Shown one piece after another: positions 46,983-58,530 of a stretch of 64,000 nt of DNA. The notes under the pieces were generated by a model that searched no databases, was not told the DNA's origin, and worked only from the letters and a program-made list of their open reading frames with translations. Where the stretch lies: contig CM070632.1 in the NCBI GenBank assembly GCA_036346255.1, positions 24,073,408 to 24,137,407 of the forward strand, in the 5' to 3' direction. Position numbers and translations under genes: made by a program. Position 1 is the first letter of the stretch; every line of letters begins with the position of its first letter. The stretch comes from Ampelocalamus luodianensis. Taxonomy: Eukaryota; Streptophyta; Magnoliopsida; Poales; Poaceae.

Positions 46983-48037
46983 CCAGTTGAGCCCGTGCAT
47001 AAACTTGCACCCACCAAGCATCCATTTTGCCCAAGTCTAACCTGATTTTCATTTTATTTCATTTTTCAAAGTCATTTATAAACTTCCATGATATACTAAT
47101 GCCATGGATACAATTTAAACAACATTTGATTTTTTGGTTGAAATTCCCCAAATCAAATATTTTTGGTCTAAGCATGGCTAAGCATAATTTTTTCTAAAAT
47201 GTTCTAGTTCATACTATTTCATAAACTAGATTTTCATCTAAGGTGTCAAGGTATGTTTGAGTCAATGTCAAAATTGGCAGTACAAACGATTCAACCATAA
47301 CTATAATTTAAAACAGGTATTTAAATTACATTGAATAGAAATAAGTATGCAATAATACTTTAAAACAGAATTTAAATAATTTGAAATATTGGGATCAACA
47401 TGATCAAAGGTATAACTTGCTTTGCTCAAATAGCTGTTCTCAAACAGCGTCGAAATTTGACTCTTCGAAGTCGTCGAAATCTATACGCGAAAATAAATCA
47501 AATTTAAACAAAATTCAAATAACAATTTAAATGAACTCTAAATTAAATAATTTTGGTTTATATGGCTAGATCTTGAATTTAGATAAATTTAGGAATATGA
47601 ATGGACTCAATCGGAGTTCGGATGCAAAAGATATGGACTCTAGAAGACATGAAATAATGAAAATCAGATTTATGGATTTACTTGGTTTATATTCCTAAAG
47701 GAAAAGGGTTTTATGACGCAAGCATGGTGTTAGCCCTGGAATTTCTGAATTAAAGAAATCCAGAGAAAAGAAAACAGGGACTGACATGTGGGCCCGGAGT
47801 CAATAGACTTGGTCCACGAATGGTCAACAGTTTACGATGATCCCGATGCAGGGAACAATAAACGAGGTTGCGAGGCTGGTGCAAAAAGCTGATTTGGCCG
47901 CCACATAGGCATACACGTGTGCAGCCACATGGGCACTAGGGTTGATGTGGCGCTGATAAGGCGTTGACGTGGGCTAGCCAAGTAAGCCCGTTGAGCGGCG
48001 GTGCTCCGGTGAGGGTCTCGTCGGCGTGCTACGCCAC
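46983..48037 (-). repeat. LTR E, second part
   Basis: It resumes with ccagttgagcccgtg, matching the reverse complement of the Tekay LTR near 6470-6500. It ends at the target site gccac of solo LTR G. Confidence 0.78.
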
Positions 48038-51000
48038 TGTAACATCCCAATATTGGACTTGTGTTTCAAATGTAATAAAATGAGTAGAAATTAAAAAAAT
48101 TTCTTACATCATGTATTTCCTGTATGCTTTGAACAATTCTTGTACAAGAAGTTATGGAAACAAAGTCACAAGTCTTTTGATCAAAACCTTGTCTTCCAAA
48201 AACATTCATCTCAAATCTTGTGAACATCTTTGGGAAATATTTTTCCTAAGTTCCTGTGATGGTATGTGGCCCCTCTGAAAAATTTCACAATTTTTAGAAA
48301 TTGTTTGAATATTTTTAGAGGGTAGTCAACCTGTTTGACTTTCAGTCAAAACTTTAAACCAGAGCCTTGCATTATTTTTGGAGGAAAATGCGTAGCATAA
48401 AAACCTCTAAAAATTTTATACAAGGAAAATATCTGAGTTAGCAAGCTCCAGTAAAAATTTCATAATTTTTTGGAGTTGTTTTGCTATCTCAATTAAATCC
48501 TCAAAGTCCCAGTTCAGTTTAAAACTCAAAACCTAATTTCACTGTTCCTTGGGTTCGGGTCAGACTCGGGCTCGAGCCTCTTGACTCGGTCCAGTCAACT
48601 AACTACACCGAGCATCTTTTAAAATCGCGCGTCTAATCTCCACCGTTGGATCCCTACCGCGCGGCCCATGTTCGTGTGAGCATTCGGACCGTGTAGATGC
48701 TTTATCCCTTTTGAACCGTTGGATCCCCATCCAACCGCCCAGATTCTCCGAGACATTCGGACCTTCCGGTTGTTTTGTTTGAATCTGAGCCGTTCGTTTC
48801 TAATCCAAGGGCTCCCGATCTATTCCTTTATTTTCAAATCTCAGAGGTGTGGCGCGTTGTCAGCCGTCCGATTAAAATCCAAGGGTCCTTATTCGCCCGA
48901 GCTTTTTCTCTGGTCATCTTCAACCTCCCGCCGTGCGAAAACAGTGTAGGGCATGGGGATGTCATTTCATGCTCCCTACAGCCGTCCTAGCCGACATTTA
49001 GGGTTGTGGGAGGTGTATTCGGCCGAGCCATACCCCATACCATCATCCACACCCATTTTTGCTTGTCGGCCATGCCTTGTGTCTTGAGCTTTGCACCATG
49101 CCTTCCGAAAAGCTCTTTTGGCAAACCCTAATATTTTCAAAGCCTTATAAGCACCTTCAATACCTACTGGTATCCCTTTACGCCACCCTCGAGCTCCATT
49201 TCCAGTTTTGGAGCTTAACTCCTCAAGAACCCCCAAACCACCATTGTTGAACCGTAGAGCTCCATTGGTGTTCTTAGTGTTCCAGTGGTTCTCCTTCATA
49301 TTTCTTTACACCAATTTAACCTCCTCACTATCTTGAACATATCCCCTCACTTAATCTTAGATTTGATTCGCAGGAATTATCTAATTTGGGGTTTGTTTAA
49401 ATTCGGCTGAATTTGGTCATTTTCTTCCTCAGCTCAGGTGAGTGCTCTATTTTCAAATTGGTTGCTCATGTAGCTTCTAGGAGTCGTAATGAAGCTATTT
49501 TGACCACCAGTGGTACTCATTTTGGCCCAGATCATCATTTTCATCATCTTCTTCCTCGGGTCCGGCAAGCTCCACCGTGGACAAGCTTCTCCGGCCATCT
49601 TTGAAGCTTCTCTTCATTAATGTAGCTTCTTATTAGTCCCTAGAGGCTTTGGCACGCGTTTCTTTGGACTTCAGCGAAGCATTTTGCTATTTTTGTGCTT
49701 AGCAGTAAAAACTCCATTTTCGTTTTTCCGGCTAGCCGGCGTTCTGGTCCCTCACCGCCGGCGAGGTTGCCACCATTAGGTTCGTAGTCCTATTGTGATT
49801 CCATTTTAGTTCTTAGTTGGCGCCGCCACGACCGGAGTCGCCGGCGACAAGCCGTTGAACACGCTCGGTAGTGTGCCGGCGAAATCCCCGTTGTCGTCAT
49901 TTATTCAGGACACATTAATTGCCTGATTATTGCTAATCATTAGGTGCATTAATCATGTCCTAATCTGGCTCGTTGTGTCGCTGGCATGTGGGCCCGTAGG
50001 TCTTAAGCCGCGGCTCTGGGGTCATTAATTGTTAATCGTTGGTTAGCAATTAATGTGTCTTAGCCGGTAGTTTGTGTCACTGCCAGGTGGGCCCCTATCT
50101 CTTAAATCCACCTCCGTGCAAAGATCTTCAGGACATATTAATTACTAATCATTGGTTTTCAGTAATTAATCACTGTCCTAATTGGCCCCTTGTCCCACTG
50201 ACTTGTGGGCCCACTCATTAAAATCCTCCTCGCGCTCTTAAGTCCCGTGCGTAGCACTTTGTTGATTGTGGACCGTCGATCCCGTGATCAAGGGCCCAGA
50301 TCTAGAGTGCGTTCGGACCTTCCGGTTCCCTAATCCATCTTGATCGTTCATCTTGTGATGAACGGCTGAGATCTCGAATGCAATCGGACTCTCCGAAGGG
50401 GGGTGCGATTTGCGTCGTCCATCTTCAGATCTGCGGCTGTGGTTGGCCCAGGCAACCGCACCGTCCGAATGCATCCCACCTCGTGAGCCGTTGGATCTTG
50501 ATCCAACGGTGGGTTCCTTTTAGGGATCGCGCACGTGCGCTGTTCCCGGCGCACGTGAGCCGTAGGATTTTAGATCAAGGGTTCTTAAGCATCCACATCG
50601 CTTATTTCTGTTAAGTTTGAATCTATTTCTGTAGGCTTTTGTTTATCAACTAAAAATTGCATTTTGAACTTTAAAAACTCATAACTAATTCCTGTTAACT
50701 ACTTTTTATGTAATTGCAACTGCAATAAAATCTTATGACACTAGAGTTTAATATAAAAATGCATTCAGACATATTTCAGTACCAGAAAATCTTGTGACTA
50801 AAATAACTTGATTCCTGCCTTTAGAATATTCCAGAAATAGAAATAAAACTTGAAAAATGCATATCTTTTTCTATAGATTCCCAATTTGTGCAAAATCAAT
50901 TTTGTTAAATTCCTCTGCTAGTATACTTTAATATGAGATAGGTTTTGAGCATAGTTATAATTCGGTAAAATGACTTGCAATAGATTTACAACTTAGAAAA

Positions 51001-53036
51001 ATCATAAATAAATCACTATAACTCCAAATTTAGTAAACTCAGCTTTGCTATTATTAGGATGTCATAATATACTTGCTATAAAAATTTCAGACCTTAGATC
51101 TTTCTGAAAATTTTCGCCATGAACAGCACCAAAAATTAATTTGGTAAATTGATAGGCTGAGAAAGAGTATGTTGTCTATATCTTTTGCATCCTAAGTCCA
51201 TATTGCATGATTCTTGTTCCTAAAATTGTCTAACATTATCCCCTAACCGCTGTATAAATTTCATTAGATTTGAATGTCTTTTGCCGTTGGAGTTTATTTG
51301 ATGTTCTTCGTTCTTATTGGTTTATCGCATTTTCGCGTTAGGTTCCGAAGACTATATTGATAATAATTCTGAGCCACAGCCATCAGATCCTGCACTCCAG
51401 CAATGCAAGCAGATGTAGCATCATTTGACCATGTTGCTCCTACTATTTTCAAATTCTAATATATTGTTTGCAAACTCTATGTATGCATTGCTATGTTGTT
51501 TTAACTATTGTCGATAGTTCACCTAGTAGATGCATTATCGAGGAAATGTTTATCCTCTACCATCAAGCCTAGGATTACTTGTCTGTGATTTTGGGTTCAT
51601 TGGATGAACTCTTGTCACTTAGTAGTTTACGTGTCATTATGCTTAGCCATGCTTAGCTATCGGTAGAAATGGGCGGTTATCGACTTGTCGATAACTTTGA
51701 TCACACAAACTTATTATGATCTCTATGTTTCGGCCTTGTGCTATGTCTAAATTGCAAAACTAAAACTGAAAATGAAAACAATTTAGACTTGGGCACAATG
51801 GTAAGATGGTATGATCTTTTGAGTGTGATTCGAATGGTGCCCGGGTCAATTAAGGACCGAACTACTTGTGAGTACCTGTTATCAGAGCATTTCTGTGCAT
51901 GCTAACCACACTAGAGAGATATGAGACCTCTCTTAGCTGAGTACTTTGGGGTGTGTTAATTAATGAGTCGCGTGGTGGGTTGCACATTTAATTATGTGCA
52001 ACATGGACATGTTTGTGGGGAGAGGAGCACCCGCCGAGGCCGGTGTGTCCTGCTCCACGTATGGGTCCTTGTGATCCATATTTCGTCGACAGATCACTAA
52101 GGATTAACCCCCATACGTGCGTCTCTTGATTAGCATATTCCATTGGAAAGGGTTCGTAGGAGTTAGCCGTGCCGGCGTACCAAAGGAAGTGTGCTTAATA
52201 GCTTGGCAAAAAAGCGGTCTGAAGTGTGGGTACATTGGTACACCCCTGCAGGGATTACAAACTATTCGAATAGCCTCGTCCTAGGTTATGGACACGCTTG
52301 GATAAGCTCTTCAAGAGTTAGACTCCAACATTTTAATTAAAATTTGATGGGTGGTATGAATCTGGGATTCATACTATATGTGGTGGTTAAAGGGTTAGTC
52401 ACTTCTAGGTGGTTACTTGATACTTATTGCTACTCGTTGTTATTTCAATGCTTAAAACTGAATTGACAAACTGCTTTTAATCTATTTACTTAACTTCCAA
52501 TAAAACTTGCTTTATGCGTCCAAATAACCATATAACCAACCTCCCTTTGATACAGCTTTCATGTAGCTATGTATAGGCTTGTTACTCGTAAGTCTTGCGA
52601 GTACATTATTGTACTCACCTGCATTGCTTATTGTGTACAGAGGAAGAAGGTGAGCCCGAAGGGCCTCACTTCTGTGAGTTGTGCTGTGGTAGTGTGTGGG
52701 GCGATTAGCTTGGCGGCCCGGTCGGTTGCCCTGTGGTGTTATGTGGCTAACCGGTCGTCTTTTGGTTTAAGCCATCTTATGGCACCTTTTGCTTCCGCTG
52801 TTACTTGATACTTATGTCTTTTGGCCGGTCGGCTGTCCTGTAATAACTTATGTTATGTATGTCGTTTGGTAGACTTGTTATATTACCTTGTATGGAAATG
52901 ATGCATGCTTTGTATGGTGAATGTGTGCTGCAATTTCTGGGAAGCACATGTCCATCGAGGTGCGGTTTATTCTGTTTGTGATACTAGAACCAGTGGAAGG
53001 TTAAGTGTTACAAGCTTAATAAACCGGGGTCTCACA
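48038..53036 (+). repeat. Solo LTR G, about 5.0 kb, plus strand
   Basis: It starts TGTAACATCCC and ends GGGGTCTCACA. The TSD gccac is perfect (48033-48037 and 53037-53041). No PBS, polypurine tract or retroviral domain occurs between, so the whole length is LTR. The module CCCTGCAGGG (52244-52253) and CTATTCGAATAG (52262-52273) links it to the Tekay-like group. It contains perfect dyads such as CCGTTGGATC / GATCCAACGG (50488-50509). Confidence 0.85.
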
Positions 53037-53041
53037 GCCAC

Positions 53042-54428
53042 AGCGAGGGGTGTGAGTGGTACCAAACGAAAGAGAGCGTCGCACTGAACATGTTGCTCAC
53101 CTCAATTGCAAGCGAGCGCGGCTAAATGGTCGTCGGCGGCGAGCTTTGGTGGCGGTGAGATGAGGTCGACGGCGAAGAAGGAGCTACTGTGATCCTTGGG
53201 ACGAGTGAGTGTGCGCACCAGGTTCGTAGTGTTGAGGTGATGACGAAGATGTGGTCGAGGTCGCCGGTGAGAGCTTGATAGCAGCGATTTCGACGGTTGA
53301 AGCTCCTTCGGTCGCCGACGGTAATCTTCAAAATCTGAGTGCGAGAGAGGGATTGGGGAGATGAGAGCTGGGGCGTTGGGATGAGGAGATCAATGCGCAC
53401 CCGAGGCGTCCTTCTATAGGGCTCAAGGAGTGGTCATGGACGAGATCGTGCACGTGAAGATCATGGCAGTTGTGGCGAACGTGGGTGCACTGGGCGCGAT
53501 CGTGAGGGGATAGGGAGAAGATCGTGTGCGGCGGCCGTTGTGGACATCAAGGCACATGCGGGCGCGAAGAAAGGGGAAGGGATAAGGTGGTTGCGTGAAG
53601 CTTCGAGAAATGGTCATGGTGACCGAGTCGGGCACGTCGCGAGGAGGACAAAGGCGGTGGAGACGAAGGGGTGGGCCCCACGCGTCAGCGGGTGCGAGGG
53701 CGCATGTGCGAAGAGCTGGGCTGCTTAGAGGATTTGGGCCGTTTGATTTAAATCGAACGATCCTTACTAATTTGGATTCTCGGACCGCCCAGGGCATCAA
53801 CAATATCGAGCCGTTCCTTTAAGATCCAGCGGTCCACGTTGATGGAGATGTTTGGACCTCCAGACAGGCGATTTCAATCGGGCCGTCCGTTTTTTATCTA
53901 ACAGCCGACATGGGTTGATGTGTATAACGCGCAATGGTGGTGAGGTGGAAGCGATCGCAGCCGCATACGATGCGTGCAAAGTAAAAGAAGTGGGCTGAGG
54001 TTTAGGCCCAAGGGGGTTTCGGGATTTTCTAATGATTTAGCTATTTAAATAATTCCAATAATTATAAAATAGCTTTAGAAAATAGCAAATTAAATGCATA
54101 AATTAAGAGAAAATTCACAAAAATTCCCTGAGATATTTTGGACTTAATAAAAATAATTCCAACTTAAAGTTGTCTTTTATTTTTGCGCATAATTTATTTT
54201 GGCTTTAAAATAATTAGAGAAAAGCTTTTAAAATTCCACAAATTAATTAAATTTTCCTTTTCAACTTTGAATCCAATAAAACTTTAGAAAACTCAAATAA
54301 ATTTTATTTTTGATTTTTAAAATTTTAGAAATTGAAGAAAAGCAATTAAACTCTTTTAAATTTCAGAAATTCCAATAAAATAATAACTTTATTAACTTTA
54401 TTTTGGTAACATAACTTGGGATGTTACA
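53042..54428 (-). repeat. LTR E, third part
   Basis: It follows the gccac duplication, carries a GC-rich block (about 53100-53990) and an AT-rich end, and terminates gggatgttaca at 54428 next to hAT subterminal sequence. The right flank is cctcc. The left TSD copy was lost with the left half of the LTR. Confidence 0.78.
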
Positions 54429-54678
54429 CCTCCCTCGGCCTCTCCTTATGCGGGCCACATGGTCCGTGCTGGGCTCGTGCCGTGCTTGGCACGGCTTGAC
54501 ATTGTTTATTCCGTGCTGGGTCAGCTCATCGTGCCACGAGGCAGCCCAAGGACGGCATGGGCCTTTGTGTCGTGTTGGCCCCGCCCATGAACGGTGTGGG
54601 CCGTGTTATGTCTGGGCCGGGAGAACAGTGCCATGCCTCGGACCGGCCCAGCCGGTACGACCCATGTGGCCACCTCTA
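54429..54678 (-). mobile_element. Right terminal segment of the split hAT element
   Basis: 250 bp of GC-rich subterminal repeats (cgtgctggg, gtgccgtgc, ggcacgg) end in the TIR ccacctcta, followed by the TSD copy tctatgtc. It pairs with the left end at 36440. Confidence 0.83.
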
Positions 54679-54686
54679 TCTATGTC

Positions 54687-55032
54687 TCACACGAATACAC
54701 ATTCGATATAATGGCATAGTGTGCTTAATATAAGTTCATACATAAATTTGGCACGATCACAATGACATAAGGTCTAATAGCCTCAATTTTCAGATGTCAG
54801 CTTAAAATAATTATTTTTATCCGTTATTGAATTTATAGAAGCTTTTTCATGAAATTTTTGAATTTATAGAAGATTTTTCCTATTTCCCCAGACTAAAAGC
54901 ATTATTTATAAAACCTTTTAAAATGTGTGAAAATATTTTATTTGGTTCCAAATATTCTAAAATACATCTGTGAATTTTTTTGGAATTCTTTAGTGTCTTT
55001 TGCTATTTTTCAAAAACATAAAAACTTGCATG
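54687..55032. other. AT-rich intergenic DNA, no gene seen
   Basis: Host flank of the hAT insertion. A local near-duplication (ttgaatttatagaagcttttt and ttgaatttatagaagattttt, 54828-54880) is the only structure noted. Confidence 0.5.
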
Positions 55033-55510
55033 AGGGGCGGAGCTAGGATTTTCCTATAAGGGGGGCCGAGAAGAGACATGATTTCGCTACTACAATCTTA
55101 TCATAATATAGACCCTTTGAAATATCAATAAAAATAAAGGTTTTCTTAAAAAGAAGCTCTATTGTATCACATGATAATTGGAGCTCAGGCTATCATAATA
55201 ATATAGCAACGAAATACATACCGACACACCGTGATCATCCGTCGTGGAGTTTAATGCGCGCTTACGCTTTCATAGAATCACCCCCGGTTTGGCACCTATT
55301 TACACTTCACCGAGTCAACCAACGGTGTGACGGAAACTTGAAGCGTTTGACAAAAATAAAATCTGGATGACAGATAACATGGGCTTATGACCATGAACTA
55401 ACTCATGTGCATTTTAGCTCCACCAAAACTGCTACTTAGTCACATAATAGTCACATAAGTTAGTAGAGGCTAATGCTAATCAAGTTCTAATAGTACATCC
55501 CGATCAACCC
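55033..55510. mobile_element. Small hAT-like non-autonomous element
   Basis: The left end aggggcggagctaggattt resembles the terminal sequence of the hAT element at 28239. The flanks cttgcatg (55025-55032) and tttgcatg (55511-55518) form an 8-bp TSD with one mismatch. The right end is only weakly complementary to the left, so the boundaries are less certain. Confidence 0.55.
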
Positions 55511-55556
55511 TTTGCATGACTCGTAGGGGGGCCAGGCATGCATTGGAGCAGCCTCA

Positions 55557-55889
55557 GGGCCTGTTTGCTTCTGGTACTGGCGGCAAAGTGCCTGGCCAGG
55601 ACCGAACCTGTATGCTGCCGATGCACGTTTGCTTGCCTGCCTGGCAGGCTGCTCGGCTCAGGCGTGAGAAATGGGCGCCTGGGAGCCAGGCCTCTCAGGC
55701 AGCTCGATCCATCGTTGATTATTTGATCCAACGGTCTGTTTTTTATTTATTAATTTCAGGTATAAGCTACCAACCAAATAATTTATCTTCAGATTTGTCT
55801 GATCAGGCAAAAATCATCTACTTTTCAGGCTACCTTCAGGCACCACTTTTTTCCAGACATAGAATCCAGCGCACCAACCAAACAAACCC
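55557..55889. mobile_element. Tourist-like MITE (PIF/Harbinger)
   Basis: The ends are gggcctgtttgcttctgg and ccaaccaaacaaaccc, with TSD tca on both sides (55554-55556, 55890-55892). Length is 333 bp. GGGCCTGTTT ends and a 3-bp TSD are typical of Tourist MITEs. Confidence 0.82.
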
Positions 55890-55892
55890 TCA

Positions 55893-56453
55893 GCGCGTGG
55901 CGAACCGGTTTGTGTGCCTGGTAGATGACGGCGACGAGCGTGACGGTGAGGAGGCGGAGGAGATCGACGAGATGGTGCGATGTTGGCATTCAAGAGCCAG
56001 CAAGGGGGGAGATAGATTGCCAGCAGCTAGGCGAAGCAAAGTTCGATATACTGGAATTGCCCGCTGATGACAACTGTTAAGGGTTGACACTTAACAGTGG
56101 TGAGCGATTGCCTGCTGATGACAACGGATTTGAGCGCGAAGACGAGCTTAACTGGGGGCCAACGAACTCTAATTTCGATATACTGAAAACACACTGCTGC
56201 ACCTTTTCAAACTATTTACTTCAGATCGTTTCTTCCTCTGTGTATCTTCTGCATATATTAACAACTGATGGATAAATTCAAGCATGTTTTCCTCCCAAGG
56301 TGGACCGGAGCACGGATCTTGGCGCAAATCGAATGGTGAGAGATTCAACTGATTTCTCCCCAAAAAACATTCGAACGATGTCTAGCAGTTCCGTTGTTTT
56401 AAATTTTCTTCTGTACCCAATCATTACATCGAACATTAATTTTTGTTGTTATA
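55893..56453. other. Unassigned DNA with a small perfect hairpin
   Basis: No gene is convincing here; the plus frame running through 55893-56067 has no recognisable domain and starts inside the MITE. A 9-bp inverted repeat, actgttaag / cttaacagt (56073-56098), lies between two near-identical 19-bp direct repeats (56056-56074 and 56107-56125). Confidence 0.5.
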
Positions 56454-56455
56454 TA

Positions 56456-56712
56456 CTCCCTCCAATTCACAAAAACAAGCCGTTTTGGAATGCGCGCAAT
56501 CAAACTTTAGAAACTTTGGCTATCGATATCTTTTTAAAATATTTAGATTAGCTACAAGAAAATCATGTGTATATTCGTCTCAGAAAGTACTTTCATAATA
56601 TTATAATTTTATTGGGTTTTACAAATATATTATAATAGTAATTAGTGGTCAAAGTTGTATTTTGGGGCATTGTCGATGACCAAAACAATTTGTTTTTGTG
56701 AACCAGAGGGAG
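56456..56712. mobile_element. Stowaway MITE (Tc1/mariner)
   Basis: The inverted ends ctccctccaattcacaaaa and ttttgtgaaccagagggag are flanked by the TA dinucleotide. CTCCCTCC ends and 257 bp length are classical for grass Stowaway elements. Confidence 0.9.
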
Positions 56713-56714
56713 TA

Positions 56715-56929
56715 GATGCTTGGAATTTGTCAGGGGGTGTAGTTGGAAAGTTCAACTTTGCAGCCTTCCGTGGGTTAGACAGTTTAAGAGTTCCTAATAC
56801 TAGTAAATGAAATATTGTTGAGAGAGAATTTTCTAAGCTTTTGTCAAAATTAGAGTTCGATCGGCCATGTGCGGCGGTCAGACCAGCTGTTGAAGCATTT
56901 CCCAAATAGGCACTAAACACTTGTGTGGG
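56715..56929. other. Unassigned DNA between Stowaway and copia LTR fragment
   Basis: About 215 bp. The minus-strand frame at 56642-56920 starts inside the Stowaway and has no recognised domain. I see nothing else supportable. Confidence 0.4.
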
Positions 56930-58530
56930 AGTGTTTGGGGGGGGTGAGTTTGCACTAGGTGCAATTGAAAACAGAGATTGGATGCGAAACTAGTAGAGTT
57001 TTATCGAAAAGTCAAGAGATGGTGTTTTCTGGGACTGGCAATCAGTCTGACTGGCAGCTGGTTGGCGGCCAGACCGGTGGACGGTCTAACCGGTCCCCTG
57101 TTACTGGGGCTAGTAGCTAGACAGGCTAGGCCCGGTCTAACCAACCTTTTGTTTTCGGTCTGATTGGCCGAGGGCTAGTGGTTTGACTGGCTAGGGCAAG
57201 TTCATGCATAATGAGTGTGCTAAATTTGTAGGCTTGGTCAAAGTAATGGGTTTCAGTGCATATGTATTGTATGATGCATATTTTGGTTAACATTGGTTAA
57301 GTTGCGAATAATTTGTGCTCGGATTCGATTTCTTGGTCTATTGTTATGCGTGGACGCTTAGAGTCAGCTACGATCAACGACGAGGATCATCGGAACTAGG
57401 ATTAGAGAGTTGAGGTCTAGAATGATTGAGGATGCCGGGTGAAGTAGTTCGACTCAAGCAAGGCATAAGATGGACAAGTACGACTGAACGAAAAGTTCAA
57501 TGCAATGGGTTGCATCAAGTAGCTTGGGACCGGTGCAAGTGCCAAGGTGATCCGTGGGAGTCGGATGGGAGAGACTTGCCAGCATGTGGAAAGCCATTAT
57601 TGAACCAATGCGTGGAGAAGCATGGGATAGCTTCACGATAATTCGACTCAGTCATGGAGAAGGATTGAGAAAGGGTATTTTGGGTACCTTTGTCAAAATA
57701 CGAGGTTGGTGACCTTAAGGAAACCGAGGTGATAGACGACGCAATGGAGAAGTAGTTTAGGTCAAGAAAAGGAGAAGACCATGAACAGACGAATTCAGGG
57801 GACCCAAATCGCCCACCGTTTTGAGAAACGTGTGTGAGTGTAGACTCGTTTGTGTGTGAGCTTAACGGGTGCCTATGAGGGTTTTCTCTTTAGATCTAGC
57901 CTCCACTATAAAAGGAGACGGTGCAGGATTTTCACCCCATATCCTTAGAAACCCTAATTTGAAATTTGGATAAGTAGAGAGAATAGAGGAGTAGGGTTTG
58001 AGAGAGATATATTGAGAGACTGGGTGCTAATGAGTGAGCTTTTGTTCTTCATGGTGTAGTGACTGTAAACCTACAATCCCTCCCATCAATCCAATCAAGT
58101 TTGTGCCAAGATGAGTTCTCTCTTGTTCTTGCCATCTCTTTGGCGATTTCATGTATTATAGGGGTTTTGCCTTGGTCTTTTGCTGTGATCTAACTTGCTA
58201 GGACTTGTGGGATATGATCTAAGGTCATCTTGACCTTCTTTCTTCCACGAGCAAGCCTTCGAATGGAAGTTACATTTTTCCCTCCAGTTTTGAGCCTTTT
58301 TTCCCTCGATCAATAAATTCATGGAACCTTGGCTATGATCGTCTCGATCTTCGATTGAAATAGGTTCCTGATCTTTTTGTTGAGCTATATCTGAAATCTT
58401 AGGTGATTTAGATCCCTAAATCAAAAGTTAGGTCATTTTGTGGATCCCTCGTTGTGTTATTTTTTAGTCAGTAGAGGGGAGAGGTCATACTAGCCCGTAG
58501 GGCGATCAGATTGGCGCACTATAACTACCG
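56930..58530 (+). repeat. Truncated copia LTR fragment J
   Basis: It is collinear with the copia 5' LTR (for example, gggtttcagtgcatatgt at 57249 matches 18965) and has the same TATA context at 57908-57914. The last roughly 270 bp of the LTR are missing. The cluster of short dyads is in the same place but uses a different word (accggtcta, ggtctaaccggtc) instead of CGGTA-N-TACCG. Left boundary approximate. Confidence 0.72.

Larger units (their letters stand above)
36440..54678 (-). mobile_element. Ac-like hAT transposon split by about 15 kb of nested elements
   Basis: The left end is tagaggtggccagatggg (36440-36457). The right end, read inward on the minus strand, is tagaggtggccacatggg (54678-54661), 17 of 18 matching. 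The direct repeat tctatgtc is perfect and immediately outside both ends (36432-36439 and 54679-54686), the 8-bp TSD of hAT elements. The transposase lies next to the left end. GC-rich subterminal repeats with GTGCC/GGCAC words occur at 36460-36640, 39122-39254 and 54440-54670. Without the insert the element would be about 3.1 kb or slightly more. Confidence 0.85.

Noticed and set aside
55516..56067. 183-residue plus-strand ORF as a host gene
   Set aside because: It begins upstream of and runs through a Tourist MITE, including its terminal repeats. No domain or splice structure supports it.
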